Source: Oscillospiraceae bacterium
GTDB taxonomy: Bacteria; Bacillota_A; Clostridia; Oscillospirales; Ruminococcaceae
DNA: 64,000 nucleotides
Assembly: GCA_004558145.1 (NCBI GenBank)
Contig: SFDQ01000007.1
Span: 32,394-96,393, forward strand
Direction: 5' to 3'
The notes beneath the pieces were generated by a model. That model made no database searches, was not told the origin of the DNA, and worked only from the letters and a program-made list of their open reading frames with translations. This document shows, one piece after another, positions 38,443 through 46,287 of this stretch (its first letter is position 1; each line of letters begins with the position of its first letter). The position numbers were made by a program, and so were the translations under genes.

Positions 38443-39924
38443 ATGGGCAAAACCACCGGTTTTTTGGAATATCCGCGGCAGGAGGGGCCCGTTGCGCCGC
38501 CGCTGGAGCGGCTGGGCAATTTTCGGGAGTTTCACCGCCCCCTCTCCCCCGCCGCCCAGGCACAGCAGGCAGCCCGCTGCATGGACTGCGGCGTGCCCTT
38601 CTGCCAGGCGGGCGTGACCCTGGCGGGCATGACCGCCGGCTGCCCGCTGCACAACCTCATCCCCGAGATGAACGACCTTGTTTTTCACGGCAACTGGGAG
38701 CAGGCCTGGCGGCGGCTGGAGCGCACCAACTGCCTGCCGGAGTTCACCGGCCGGGTGTGCCCCGCCTTGTGTGAGGCGGCCTGCACCTGCGCGCGGCAGG
38801 AAGGGGCGGTTTGCACCCACGAAAACGAGCTTCAGGTGGCGGAATACGCCTTTTCCCACGGGCTTGTGAACGCCGCGCCCCCCGCCGTGCGCACCGGCAA
38901 AACGGTGGCGGTGGTGGGCAGCGGACCCGCGGGCCTTGCCGCCGCATGGCAGCTGAACCGCCGCGGCCACAGCGTCACGGTGTTCGAAAAGGCGGACCGC
39001 CCCGGCGGCCTTCTGCGCTATGGCATCCCCAACATGAAGCTGGACAAGGCCGTGCTGGACCGGCGCATCCGCCTGATGGAAGAGGCGGGCGTGGCCTTCG
39101 TCTGCAGCACCGACGTGGGCCGGGACGTGACCGGCGAAGAACTGCTGGCGAAGTTTGACCGGGTGGTGCTGGCAGGCGGCGCGGGCAGGCCCCGGGACCT
39201 GGCGGTGCCCGGTCGGGAGGCAAAGGGCATTCTCTTCGCGGTGGATTTTCTCGGCCAGGTGACCAAGGCGCTACTGGACTCGGATTTTCAAAAGCCGCCC
39301 CGCAAACTGGCCGAGGGCAAAAACGTGCTGGTGGTGGGCGGCGGCGACACCGGCAACGACTGCGTGGCCACCGCCCTGCGCCTGGGCGCAAAGAGCGTGA
39401 CCCAGCTGGAAATGATGCCCGAGCCGCCCCTTGCGCGCACGGCGGACAATCCCTGGCCCCAGTGGCCGAAGGTGCGCAAGACCGACTACGGCCAGCAGGA
39501 GGCCATCGCCCTGTTCGGGGCCGACCCCCGGCGCTATCAGACCACCGTGTCCGCCTTCAAGGCCGACAAGCGCGGCCGGGTGTGCAGCGCGGTGGTGCAG
39601 AAGCTGGAGGCGCGCCCGGGCGAAAACGGCCGCACGGTGATGGCGCCGATGGCGGGCAGCGAAGAGGTGCTGCCTGCCGAACTGGTGCTCATCGCCGCGG
39701 GCTTTGTGGGCTGTGAGGAATATCTGCCCGCCGGCTTCGGCGCGGCGCTCACCGGGCGCGGCGTGGTGGCCGCGGAGAGCGAAGGCTATGCCACAAGCGT
39801 GCCCCGGGTGTTTGCCGCGGGTGATATTCGCCGCGGGCCCTCGCTGGTGGTGTGGGCCATCGCCGAGGGCATGGGCGCGGCCCGGGCGACGGACGCCTCC
39901 CTGATGGGTTACAGCAATCTGTGA
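38443..39924 (+). CDS. gltD: Glutamate synthase small subunit
   Basis: A 493-residue flavoprotein. Two N-terminal [4Fe-4S] cysteine groups (CMDCGVPFC and CLPEFTGRVCPALCEAACT), FAD-binding VAVVGSGPAGLAAAWQL, NAD(P)H-binding VLVVGGGDTGNDC and the C-terminal FAAGDIRRGPSLVVWAIAEG. It feeds electrons from NAD(P)H to the large subunit. The ribosome site AGGAGG lies in the 14-base gap after gltB. Confidence 0.96.
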   Translation: MGKTTGFLEYPRQEGPVAPPLERLGNFREFHRPLSPAAQAQQAARCMDCGVPFCQAGVTLAGMTAGCPLHNLIPEMNDLVFHGNWEQAWRRLERTNCLPEFTGRVCPALCEAACTCARQEGAVCTHENELQVAEYAFSHGLVNAAPPAVRTGKTVAVVGSGPAGLAAAWQLNRRGHSVTVFEKADRPGGLLRYGIPNMKLDKAVLDRRIRLMEEAGVAFVCSTDVGRDVTGEELLAKFDRVVLAGGAGRPRDLAVPGREAKGILFAVDFLGQVTKALLDSDFQKPPRKLAEGKNVLVVGGGDTGNDCVATALRLGAKSVTQLEMMPEPPLARTADNPWPQWPKVRKTDYGQQEAIALFGADPRRYQTTVSAFKADKRGRVCSAVVQKLEARPGENGRTVMAPMAGSEEVLPAELVLIAAGFVGCEEYLPAGFGAALTGRGVVAAESEGYATSVPRVFAAGDIRRGPSLVVWAIAEGMGAARATDASLMGYSNL

Positions 39925-39960
39925 GGGCGGCGCGAATTTTGGAACGAGGGGGAGAAAGGA

Positions 39961-41547
39961 ATGTGTACCATCCTGTGCTACGCGGGCCGCGACATCGGCC
40001 CCAACCGTTTGCAGGAATATCTTTTGCGCAGCCGGCGGCGTGGGCCGGACGACTATAAAGTGGTGGAGACGCCCTTCGGGTATCTGGGCTTTGCCCGTCT
40101 TGCCATCATGGGGCTTTCGCCCGAGGGGATGCAGCCCTTTGAGCAGGAGGGCAGCTGGGTGGTGTGCAACGGCGAGGTGTACGGGTTCCGCCGTCTGAAA
40201 GAAGAACTGGCACAGCGCGGCTACACCTTCAAGAGCGGGTCCGACTGCGAGGTGCTGCTGCCCCTGTGGCGGGAATACGGCTGTGAGATGTTCGCCCATC
40301 TGGACGCGGAGTTCGCCTGCGTGCTCTACGACGGGGCCAGCGGCAGCCTCATCGCTGCCCGGGACCCCATCGGCATCCGGCCGCTGTTCTACGGCTATCC
40401 CGTGGGCGGCGGGACCATCGCCTTTGCCAGCGAGGCCGCCGAACTGGAAGGCTGGGTGGATGCGGTGCGCCCCTTCCCGCCCGGCCACTATTACAAGGAC
40501 GGCCGTTTTGTGCAGTATGAGGACATTGCCGCCGTGCGCGGCTACGTCCACGCGCCGCTGGAAGAGGTGTGCCGCAACATTCGCGAGAAGCTGGTGGCCG
40601 GGGTGGAAAAGCGGCTGGACGCCGACGCGCCCCTGGGCTTTCTGCTCTCCGGCGGGCTGGATTCCAGCCTGGTGTGCGCCATCGCGGCCAAAAAGCTGCA
40701 GAAGCCCATCCGCACCTTCGCCATCGGCATGGAGGGCGACGCCATCGATTTGGAGTACGCCCGGGACGTGGCGGATTTCATCGGCGCGGACCACACCGAG
40801 GTCATCATGACAAAAGAGCAGGTGCTGGAGGCCCTGCCCCAGGTGGTGCAGGCGCTGGCCACCTGGGACATCACCACCATCCGCGCCAGCGTGGGCATGT
40901 ACCTCGTCTGCAAGGCCATCCATGAAAACACCGACATCAAGGTGCTTTTGACGGGCGAAATTTCCGACGAGCTGTTCGGCTACAAATACACCGACTTTGC
41001 CCCCAGCGCCGCCGAGTTCCAGAAGGAGGCGGCCAAGCGCATCCGGGAGCTTTTCTGCTACGACGTGCTGCGGGCGGACCGCTGCCTTGCCGCCAACAGC
41101 CTGGAAGCCCGGGTGCCTTTCGGCGATCTGGACTTCGTGCGCTATGTGATGTCCATCGACCCGGCCCGCAAGCTGAACACCTACGGCAAGGGCAAGTACC
41201 TCCTGCGCAAGGCCTTTGAGGGCGAGAGCCTTCTGCCGGAGCACATCCTTTGGCGGGAAAAAGCCGCCTTCAGCGACGCGGTGGGCCACAGCATGGTGGA
41301 CGATCTGAAAGAATACGCCGAGGCGCTTTACACCGACGAGGAGTTCCGGGCGCGTCGGGCAAAATACGACTACTGCCCGCCCTTCACCAAGGAGAGCCTG
41401 CTCTATCGGGAATTGTTCGAGCGGTTTTATCCCGGCGGGGCGCGGATGATCCCCGGGTTCTGGATGCCCAACCCCGACTGGGAGGGCTGCAAAGTGGACG
41501 ACCCCAGCGCCCGGGTGCTGGCGAACTACGGCGACAGCGGCATTTGA
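39961..41547 (+). CDS. asnB: Asparagine synthase, glutamine-hydrolysing
   Basis: A 528-residue AsnB. The glutaminase nucleophile is Cys2 (MCTILCYAG), followed by LGFARLAIMGLSPEGMQPF. The synthetase half has the PP-loop FLLSGGLDSSLV and ends LEARVPFGDLDFVRYVMSIDPARK. It makes asparagine from aspartate, ATP and glutamine. It follows gltD by 36 bases with GAGAAAGGA ahead, so it belongs to the gltBD operon, an uncommon pairing that links amide use to GOGAT expression. Confidence 0.95.
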   Translation: MCTILCYAGRDIGPNRLQEYLLRSRRRGPDDYKVVETPFGYLGFARLAIMGLSPEGMQPFEQEGSWVVCNGEVYGFRRLKEELAQRGYTFKSGSDCEVLLPLWREYGCEMFAHLDAEFACVLYDGASGSLIAARDPIGIRPLFYGYPVGGGTIAFASEAAELEGWVDAVRPFPPGHYYKDGRFVQYEDIAAVRGYVHAPLEEVCRNIREKLVAGVEKRLDADAPLGFLLSGGLDSSLVCAIAAKKLQKPIRTFAIGMEGDAIDLEYARDVADFIGADHTEVIMTKEQVLEALPQVVQALATWDITTIRASVGMYLVCKAIHENTDIKVLLTGEISDELFGYKYTDFAPSAAEFQKEAAKRIRELFCYDVLRADRCLAANSLEARVPFGDLDFVRYVMSIDPARKLNTYGKGKYLLRKAFEGESLLPEHILWREKAAFSDAVGHSMVDDLKEYAEALYTDEEFRARRAKYDYCPPFTKESLLYRELFERFYPGGARMIPGFWMPNPDWEGCKVDDPSARVLANYGDSGI

Positions 41548-41561
41548 ATCAAAAGCAGCGC

Positions 41562-41600
41562 AGGGTGGGCCCGCAAGGCCCGCCCTGTTTACAGTTTTTA
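41562..41600 (+). terminator. Terminator of the gltB-gltD-asnB operon
   Basis: AGGGTGGGCC and GGCCCGCCCT arms (one wobble) followed by TGTTTACAGTTTTTAT, a broken T tract. Confidence 0.7.
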
Positions 41601-41647
41601 TACAACTTGTTTGCCGCCCCATGAGTGAAAGGGGGCCCCGCCCATGG

Positions 41648-41653
41648 TATACT
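41648..41653 (+). promoter_or_regulatory. Possible -10 box of the exported-protein gene
   Basis: TATACT, with a weak GTGAAA at the -35 position 17 bases upstream. Confidence 0.4.
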
Positions 41654-41705
41654 TGCCTGGGGCAGGGGCGCAGAGCGCCGCCCTTTGAAAGGGAGCGATG
41701 GCACG

Positions 41706-42434
41706 ATGAAAAAATTCCTTCTCGTTCTGGCGGCGGCGGTGCTGGCCGCGGCGGCGTTTTTTCTCTATTCGCTGGCAACGGTGGAGCTGCCGGAGATGGA
41801 GGGCGGCGCCTCTTCCCAGGCCTACGGGGACGTGGCCCCCATCCAGGGCCGGCCGGAAAGCGCTTCATCCGTCCCTGCCGAGCCGGCGGCCGACCTTTCC
41901 TTTTTGAGCGAAGAGCAGCAAAACGTCTTTGCCCAGGCGCAGGAGGCAGTGACCTGGCTGGCGGACCCCTCCAACCTGATAAACCGGGAGGGAAACGCCG
42001 CGGGCGGTGAAGTGCAGCTGGAGGGCCAGAGCTACCTGCTCATCACCGGAGAGGACGAAAACTACGAGGACTTCCGCGCCCGGATGCTGGGCGTCTTCAC
42101 CGAAAGCTGCCTGGAAAAGCTGGATTTTGACCAGCGCTTTCGCTCAGTGGACGGCAGGCTGGCGGCCCTGGTGGGCGGCGTGGGCGGCGCCATCGACTAC
42201 GCAGAATGCCCCGATGCCTACCGCCTTGAAAGCGCCGGGGACGACGCGGTGACCTTCACCCTCATCGGGCACTACATCGAGCAGGGCACGGAGGAAACGG
42301 ACACCGAGTTTCTCACCCGGCGGGCGGACGGCGGCTTCGACAGCACCCGGGAGTTCACCATCCGCCTTGCGAACACCGAAAACGGCTGGCGGGTGGACGA
42401 GTTTCACAGCCCGCTTTATCCTTACACGTTTTGA
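41706..42434 (+). CDS. Exported or membrane-anchored protein of unknown function
   Basis: A 242-residue protein with a basic start and one long hydrophobic segment (KKFLLVLAAAVLAAAAFFLYSLA), no lipobox, then a Ser/Pro/Glu-rich spacer and a folded domain from about residue 70: QSYLLITGEDENYEDFRARMLGVFTESCLEKLD and a C-terminal beta-rich part. The layout is like the IseA/YoeB-type or NTF2-like domains found in secreted proteins of Gram-positives, but I cannot establish that. ATG 41706 follows GGGAG. It is a single gene with a terminator shared with bioY. Two cysteines only, no catalytic motif. Confidence 0.7.
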   Translation: MKKFLLVLAAAVLAAAAFFLYSLATVELPEMEGGASSQAYGDVAPIQGRPESASSVPAEPAADLSFLSEEQQNVFAQAQEAVTWLADPSNLINREGNAAGGEVQLEGQSYLLITGEDENYEDFRARMLGVFTESCLEKLDFDQRFRSVDGRLAALVGGVGGAIDYAECPDAYRLESAGDDAVTFTLIGHYIEQGTEETDTEFLTRRADGGFDSTREFTIRLANTENGWRVDEFHSPLYPYTF

Positions 42435-42435
42435 A

Positions 42436-42472
42436 CAAAAGAGGGCCGCCCCCGTGGGGGCGGCCCTCTTTA
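42436..42472. terminator. Bidirectional terminator after the exported protein and bioY
   Basis: Perfect 15-base arms AAGAGGGCCGCCCCC and GGGGGCGGCCCTCTT with T/A runs on both sides. Confidence 0.9.
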
Positions 42473-42480
42473 TGCTTGTT

Positions 42481-43014
42481 TCACAGTTTCAGCCTGCGGC
42501 GGATGGCGCCGGCCAGCGCCAGCGCGCCCAGGCCCTTCAAAAAGTCCGGGAGGACGAAGGGCAGCACGCACACCGTTAGGCTGGCCCAGAGGCCCATGCC
42601 GCTGACGAACATGAACCAGACGGTGCCCAGCACATAGCAGACCAGCTGGCCTGCCAGCACCCCCGCAAGGCGCAGGCCCATGCGCTGTGTGCGGCGGCAG
42701 ACGGCGGCCAGCAGCGCCGCCATCAGCGGATAGGACCAGAGAAAACCGGCGGTCATGCCGGTGAGCACCTGCACGCCGGCGGCCATGTTGGCGAACACCG
42801 GCAGGCCCACCGCGCCGATGCAGATATAGGCAAGGATGGAGGCCGCCGCCCAGCCGGGGGTGAGCATCGCCCCGGCGAAAAACACCCCCAGCACGCTCAG
42901 CGTCAGGCTGATGGGCCCGATGGGGATGCTCAAGGGGGCCACCACCGCCATGAAGGCGGTGCACAGGCCCGCAAGGGCAAGGTTTTTCACTTTTGTTCCC
43001 GAAGCGGCGTTCAC
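42481..43014 (-). CDS. bioY: BioY, biotin transporter substrate-binding membrane protein
   Basis: A 177-residue ECF-type S component with six membrane segments. Family marks are PLSIPIGPISLTLSVLGVFFAGAMLTPGWAAASILAYICIGAVGLPVFANMAAGVQVLTG. It binds biotin and works with a shared ECF energy module (not in the window) or alone. Best start is GTG 43014, eight bases after AGGAG; GTG 43023 is possible. A TATAAT (minus strand, near 43070) overlaps the end of dltC, so it may have its own promoter besides read-through from the dlt-like operon. Confidence 0.93.
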   Translation of the reverse strand: MNAASGTKVKNLALAGLCTAFMAVVAPLSIPIGPISLTLSVLGVFFAGAMLTPGWAAASILAYICIGAVGLPVFANMAAGVQVLTGMTAGFLWSYPLMAALLAAVCRRTQRMGLRLAGVLAGQLVCYVLGTVWFMFVSGMGLWASLTVCVLPFVLPDFLKGLGALALAGAIRRRLKL

Positions 43015-43065
43015 GGCTCTCACTCCTCTTTTCTTCTCTTGAGCAGCCCGGCCGCCCGCGGCTCA

Positions 43066-43326
43066 TTATACCACAACGCCCGCCTTTCGCGCAAAGGTTT
43101 TGCACAACTCCACAATGCCAGCCGCCGTGCGAAAGGCCTCCCGCTCCACCTGGGTGGGCTGAATCTCCACGCCCATGTCCTCCAGGCCGTCCAGCAGGGT
43201 GATGAAGGCCAGACTGTCCAACAGGCCGCTCTCCAGCAGGTCAACGCCCTCCCGCAGCGCGGCGGCATTGCCGCAGGCCTCGGCCAGCAGGCGGCGCACC
43301 TGGTTTTCAAACTGCGCTTCATTCAT
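43066..43326 (-). CDS. dltC: DltC-like D-alanyl carrier protein
   Basis: An 86-residue acyl-carrier protein. The phosphopantetheine serine is in GLLDSLAFITLLDGLEDMGVEI, and acidic helices are as expected for DltC. It carries D-alanine as a thioester after activation by DltA. Start ATG 43326 overlaps the end of dltA by eight bases. Normally DltC hands D-alanine to the membrane acyltransferase DltB with help of DltD for teichoic acid esterification; neither gene is nearby. It could instead serve another carrier-protein-dependent pathway. Confidence 0.85.
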   Translation of the reverse strand: MNEAQFENQVRRLLAEACGNAAALREGVDLLESGLLDSLAFITLLDGLEDMGVEIQPTQVEREAFRTAAGIVELCKTFARKAGVVV

Positions 43327-44779
43327 CTTCCAACATCCTTTCCAGCGCGGCAAAATCACATTTGCCCCGCTCGTTCACTGGCATGCGCTCCACCGCGCGC
43401 CAGCGCCGGGGCAGCATATACTCCGGCAGGGTGCGGCGCAGGCGGGCCGAACATTCTGCGGGGTCCGGGGGGTTCTTTTCCCACTCCACCGCCGCGGCAA
43501 GGCCCCGCACTTCGCCGCCCGCCCGAAGGGGCAGCACCGCCGCCGCCCGCACCTCGTCCCAGGCGAGGATGGCGGCCTCCACCTCCCCCAGCTCGATGCG
43601 GTAGCCCTTGTATTTGATCTGACGGTCCCGCCGGCCAAGGTGCCACAAAAGGCCGTCCCGGATGACGCCTTCGTCCCCGGTGCGGTAAAGTTTTTCTCCG
43701 TTGAATTTGCCGAAGCCGCCCGCTGCGCCGCCGATGTAGCCGCTGCCCACGCTGGGCCCGGCAATGGCGATCTCGCCGGGCAGGCCCTCGGGCCGCGGCC
43801 TGCCCTGTTCGTCCAAAATCAAAAGGCGGCTGGCCGCATCGGCCACCCGGCCCACCGGCAGCGTCCCCTCCCTGCCCTGCACCTCCACCGCCGCGACGGC
43901 GCAGGCGGCCTCGGTGGGGCCGTAGGCATTGAGGATGCGCAGGCCCTCAAAGCGCTTTTCCAGGGTCCTGACGGTGCGGGGCGCAAGGGTCTCGCCGCAG
44001 AAAAAGACGGTCTCAAGGTGTGGCAGAAGGTCTTTGCAGAAGGCCGCGTCGCACAGGCACAGCCGTGCGAAGGAGGGCGTGCAGACCAGCCGCCGTGCGC
44101 CGCTGCGTCCCAGCGCATCGTACAAAGCGGGCAGGTCTCCCTGTTCCGCCCCTTCCAGCGCCCGGACCGTGCCGCCCGCGGCGAAGGTGGGCCAGAGGTC
44201 CGCCACCGAGAGGTCGAAGGAAAAGCGCGCCTGATTGACGCTCACCCCTGCCCCGCACGCTGCCACCGCCGGGAGACTGAGCATCCACTCCACAAAGTTT
44301 TCCAGCGCCGAAAGGGGGATGCGCACCCCCTTGGGCGTGCCGGTGCTGCCGGAGGTGAACATCCAGTAGGCGTCCCGGTCGGGGTCCGCGGCAAACTGCG
44401 CGGAGTCCAGCAGTTCCTCCGCACCGAACAGCGGTTCGGCCTGCACCGCCCCCAGCGCCGCTGCCTCCGGGTGGCTGCCGCAGCAGAGAACGTCGGCGGC
44501 CCCGGACAGGCGGCGTATCTTCAAAAGACGCTCCGCCGGCTGCTGCGGGTCCACGGGCAGCCAGGGCCTGCCCGCCATGAGGCAGCCGAGGAAGCAGACG
44601 GGCATGCCTGCCTCTTTTTCACCGCAGACGAGAACAGGCCCTGTTCCCGTCCGCAGGCGGGCGGCCAGGGCCCGGGCGGCGCGCCAGAGCCGGCCGTAGG
44701 TGAGGGTCTGGGTGCGGTTTTGATAGGCCGGGCGTGCGGGCGTTTGCAGCGCGTGCTGGGCAATGGCATCCAAAAGCAT
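43319..44779 (-). CDS. dltA: DltA-like D-alanine--carrier protein ligase
   Basis: A 486-residue adenylating enzyme of the acyl-adenylate family. Core motifs are YWMFTSGSTGTPKGV (P-loop), NAYGPTEAACAVA, YRTGDEGVIRDGLLWHLGRRDRQIKYKGYRIELGEVE and the catalytic Lys in NERGKCDF. Family enzymes load D-Ala on DltC, but the amino-acid specificity cannot be proved from these motifs; a stand-alone nonribosomal-peptide adenylation role is possible. ATG 44779 follows GGGGAGGGG. Third gene of a hypothetical-VanW-DltA-DltC operon. Confidence 0.85.
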   Translation of the reverse strand: MLLDAIAQHALQTPARPAYQNRTQTLTYGRLWRAARALAARLRTGTGPVLVCGEKEAGMPVCFLGCLMAGRPWLPVDPQQPAERLLKIRRLSGAADVLCCGSHPEAAALGAVQAEPLFGAEELLDSAQFAADPDRDAYWMFTSGSTGTPKGVRIPLSALENFVEWMLSLPAVAACGAGVSVNQARFSFDLSVADLWPTFAAGGTVRALEGAEQGDLPALYDALGRSGARRLVCTPSFARLCLCDAAFCKDLLPHLETVFFCGETLAPRTVRTLEKRFEGLRILNAYGPTEAACAVAAVEVQGREGTLPVGRVADAASRLLILDEQGRPRPEGLPGEIAIAGPSVGSGYIGGAAGGFGKFNGEKLYRTGDEGVIRDGLLWHLGRRDRQIKYKGYRIELGEVEAAILAWDEVRAAAVLPLRAGGEVRGLAAAVEWEKNPPDPAECSARLRRTLPEYMLPRRWRAVERMPVNERGKCDFAALERMLEDE

Positions 44780-44794
44780 GTTTTTCCCCTCCCC

Positions 44795-45628
44795 TCAAAG
44801 GTCCTGCCGGATCTGGTCCGGTGGGATGAGGGCCGGGTCGTACATCACGCGGGAGTGGTTGTCCAGCACCAGCTCTTCGGCAAGAAGCTGCCCGGTTTGG
44901 CGGTCGATGACCCGCCGGTAGACCCGGCTCACCCGGTACCACCCATCCGCCTCCTTGCGGAAGTGGCTGTCCCGCTCCAGGATGCGGTAGCGGTGCGGGA
45001 ACGGCTCGGTGGTGCGCAGCTCGCCGCACAGGTCGGTGTCGGTGAGCCAGAAGAGCAGCTGCACCGGCCGGTCGGTGGTGTTTTTGAACTGATAGTCCAC
45101 GTTTTTGTAAAACACCGAGGTGCCGGTGCCGAAGGGCACGGTCCGCCGGTCGTCGGGGAACAGCGCGTCGGAGTGGTGGTGCAATTCGGTGACCGTGAGG
45201 GGGCTGTTGAGCACCAGCCAGTGGGTCATGTTCGCCAGCTGGCAGAGCCCGCCCGCAAGGCCCGGCTTCATCCGGGTGCCCGCGATGACAAGGCCGTCGG
45301 TGTAGCCCTGTTTGCGGGTGGGATGGCCGACGAGGCCCCAGAAGGAGAAGGTCTCCCCCGGCCGGATGATGACGCCGTTCAGCCGCGCTGCCGCCAGGGC
45401 AAGGTTTTTCACCTTGCCCTTTTGCAGTTCCATATCCACCCCGTGCAGCCGCCGCAGCAAGGGCGAGGTGTGCCCTTTCACGATGCAGGGCAGGGGCTCG
45501 GGGTCCCGCCGCCGGGCGTACCGCTGGCCGCTGAACAGGGTCTTTGCGTCCCGAAGCAGGTACTCCTTGCGAAGGGAGAGCCAATAACCCGCCGGGCCCA
45601 TTTGGCAGAGAAGTTTCCGGGGCCGCAT
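44795..45628 (-). CDS. VanW-family protein
   Basis: A 277-residue VanW (COG2720-type) protein. The domain is seen in KVKNLALAAARLNGVIIRPGETFSFWGLVGHPTRKQGYTDGLVI, GLAGGLCQLANMTHWLVL and the HHHSDALFPDDRRTVPFGTGTSVFYKNVDYQFKNTTDRPVQLLFW stretch. VanW occurs in some vancomycin-resistance clusters, function unknown; many bacteria have it without resistance genes. No signal peptide is evident, unlike the exported G5/VanW proteins. ATG 45628 follows GGGAGG; the gap to DltA is 15 bases. Association with DltA/DltC hints at cell-wall D-alanine chemistry (inference). Confidence 0.9.
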   Translation of the reverse strand: MRPRKLLCQMGPAGYWLSLRKEYLLRDAKTLFSGQRYARRRDPEPLPCIVKGHTSPLLRRLHGVDMELQKGKVKNLALAAARLNGVIIRPGETFSFWGLVGHPTRKQGYTDGLVIAGTRMKPGLAGGLCQLANMTHWLVLNSPLTVTELHHHSDALFPDDRRTVPFGTGTSVFYKNVDYQFKNTTDRPVQLLFWLTDTDLCGELRTTEPFPHRYRILERDSHFRKEADGWYRVSRVYRRVIDRQTGQLLAEELVLDNHSRVMYDPALIPPDQIRQDL

Positions 45629-45652
45629 CCTCCCGCCTCCTCATTTTTGCTT

Positions 45653-46168
45653 TCAGGTCAGAGGGCTGCCCCCCGTCCTGTTCATTCTCTCTTGCACTTC
45701 GAGGTACTGCGCCACCATCACGAAGTTCTGCAGGTCTTTTTCGTCCAGGCCCTGAAAGGCGCGCAGTTCATCCCAAAGCAGGGTGCTGCCCTCCACCATG
45801 TAAAAGCCGCTGGCAAGATCTACCCCCACAAAGATGCGCTCCACACTGCCGCCCCAGAGTTCGGGGTCGTCCCGGTTTTCGGGCAGATAGAATCGCCTGC
45901 CCGCCCCTTCGTTTTCAAGATAAAAGGCCCGGGGCTCTGGAGCCGCGCCTGCGGGCAGCTTTTCGGCCCAATACTCGTTCATGGTCACGTCGCAGGCGAT
46001 GGCCTTTAACGCTTCGGGGTCGGACAGTTCGGTGAGCGGATAGTGTTTTTGCAGGTATTCCAGCACCTGCGCGCCGGTCTTTCGGTTTGGGGAAAGCCGG
46101 TCCTTGTTCTCCCGCCAGACCGCCTTCCATTGGGCGATCATCTCTTCGGTGGGTCTCTGTGTGATCAC
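45653..46168 (-). CDS. Unknown protein, first gene of the VanW-DltA-DltC operon
   Basis: A 171-residue soluble protein with no recognised domain. Residues 1-60 are helical (EEMIAQWKAVWRENKDRLSPNRKTGAQVLEYLQKHY); the rest is mixed, ending with VGVDLASGFYMVEGSTLLWDELRAFQGLDEKDLQNFVMVAQYLEVQ. No Cys cluster, no membrane segment. The start is GTG 46168, seven bases after AAAGGAGG; the open frame continues upstream through a leader hairpin but without signals. It precedes VanW by 24 bases. It has its own promoter and a leader hairpin. I do not know its function. Confidence 0.75.
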   Translation of the reverse strand: MITQRPTEEMIAQWKAVWRENKDRLSPNRKTGAQVLEYLQKHYPLTELSDPEALKAIACDVTMNEYWAEKLPAGAAPEPRAFYLENEGAGRRFYLPENRDDPELWGGSVERIFVGVDLASGFYMVEGSTLLWDELRAFQGLDEKDLQNFVMVAQYLEVQERMNRTGGSPLT

Positions 46169-46184
46169 GAGCGTGCCTCCTTTC

Positions 46185-46223
46185 AAAAAAGCACACAAAG
46201 ACGCCGCACACGCGGCGCCTTTG
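46185..46223 (-). terminator. Leader hairpin of the VanW-DltA-DltC operon, possible attenuator
   Basis: On the minus strand CAAAGGCGCCGC pairs with GCGGCGTCTTTG (two mismatched positions), then five bases and a TTTTTT run just before the ribosome site AAAGGAGG. Confidence 0.55.
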
Positions 46224-46253
46224 GGCGAAACGATTCTGCGTTTTCTTTTCTTC

Positions 46254-46282
46254 ATCTTATCACGGGCGGCGCACGGTTGCAA
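46254..46282 (-). promoter_or_regulatory. Promoter of the VanW-DltA-DltC operon
   Basis: On the minus strand: -35 TTGCAA (46277-46282), 17-base spacer, -10 TAAGAT (46254-46259); it separates this operon from the lipoprotein array upstream. Confidence 0.65.
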
Positions 46283-46287
46283 CGGCT

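Noticed and set aside
41588..41603. Third certain copy of the array's intergenic element upstream of the exported protein
   Set aside because: It overlaps the T-rich tail of the asnB terminator and matches only part of the element, so I mention it only as a weak match.
44795..45628. Vancomycin resistance cluster
   Set aside because: VanW alone is not evidence; vanH, vanA/B, vanX and the VanRS regulators are absent.
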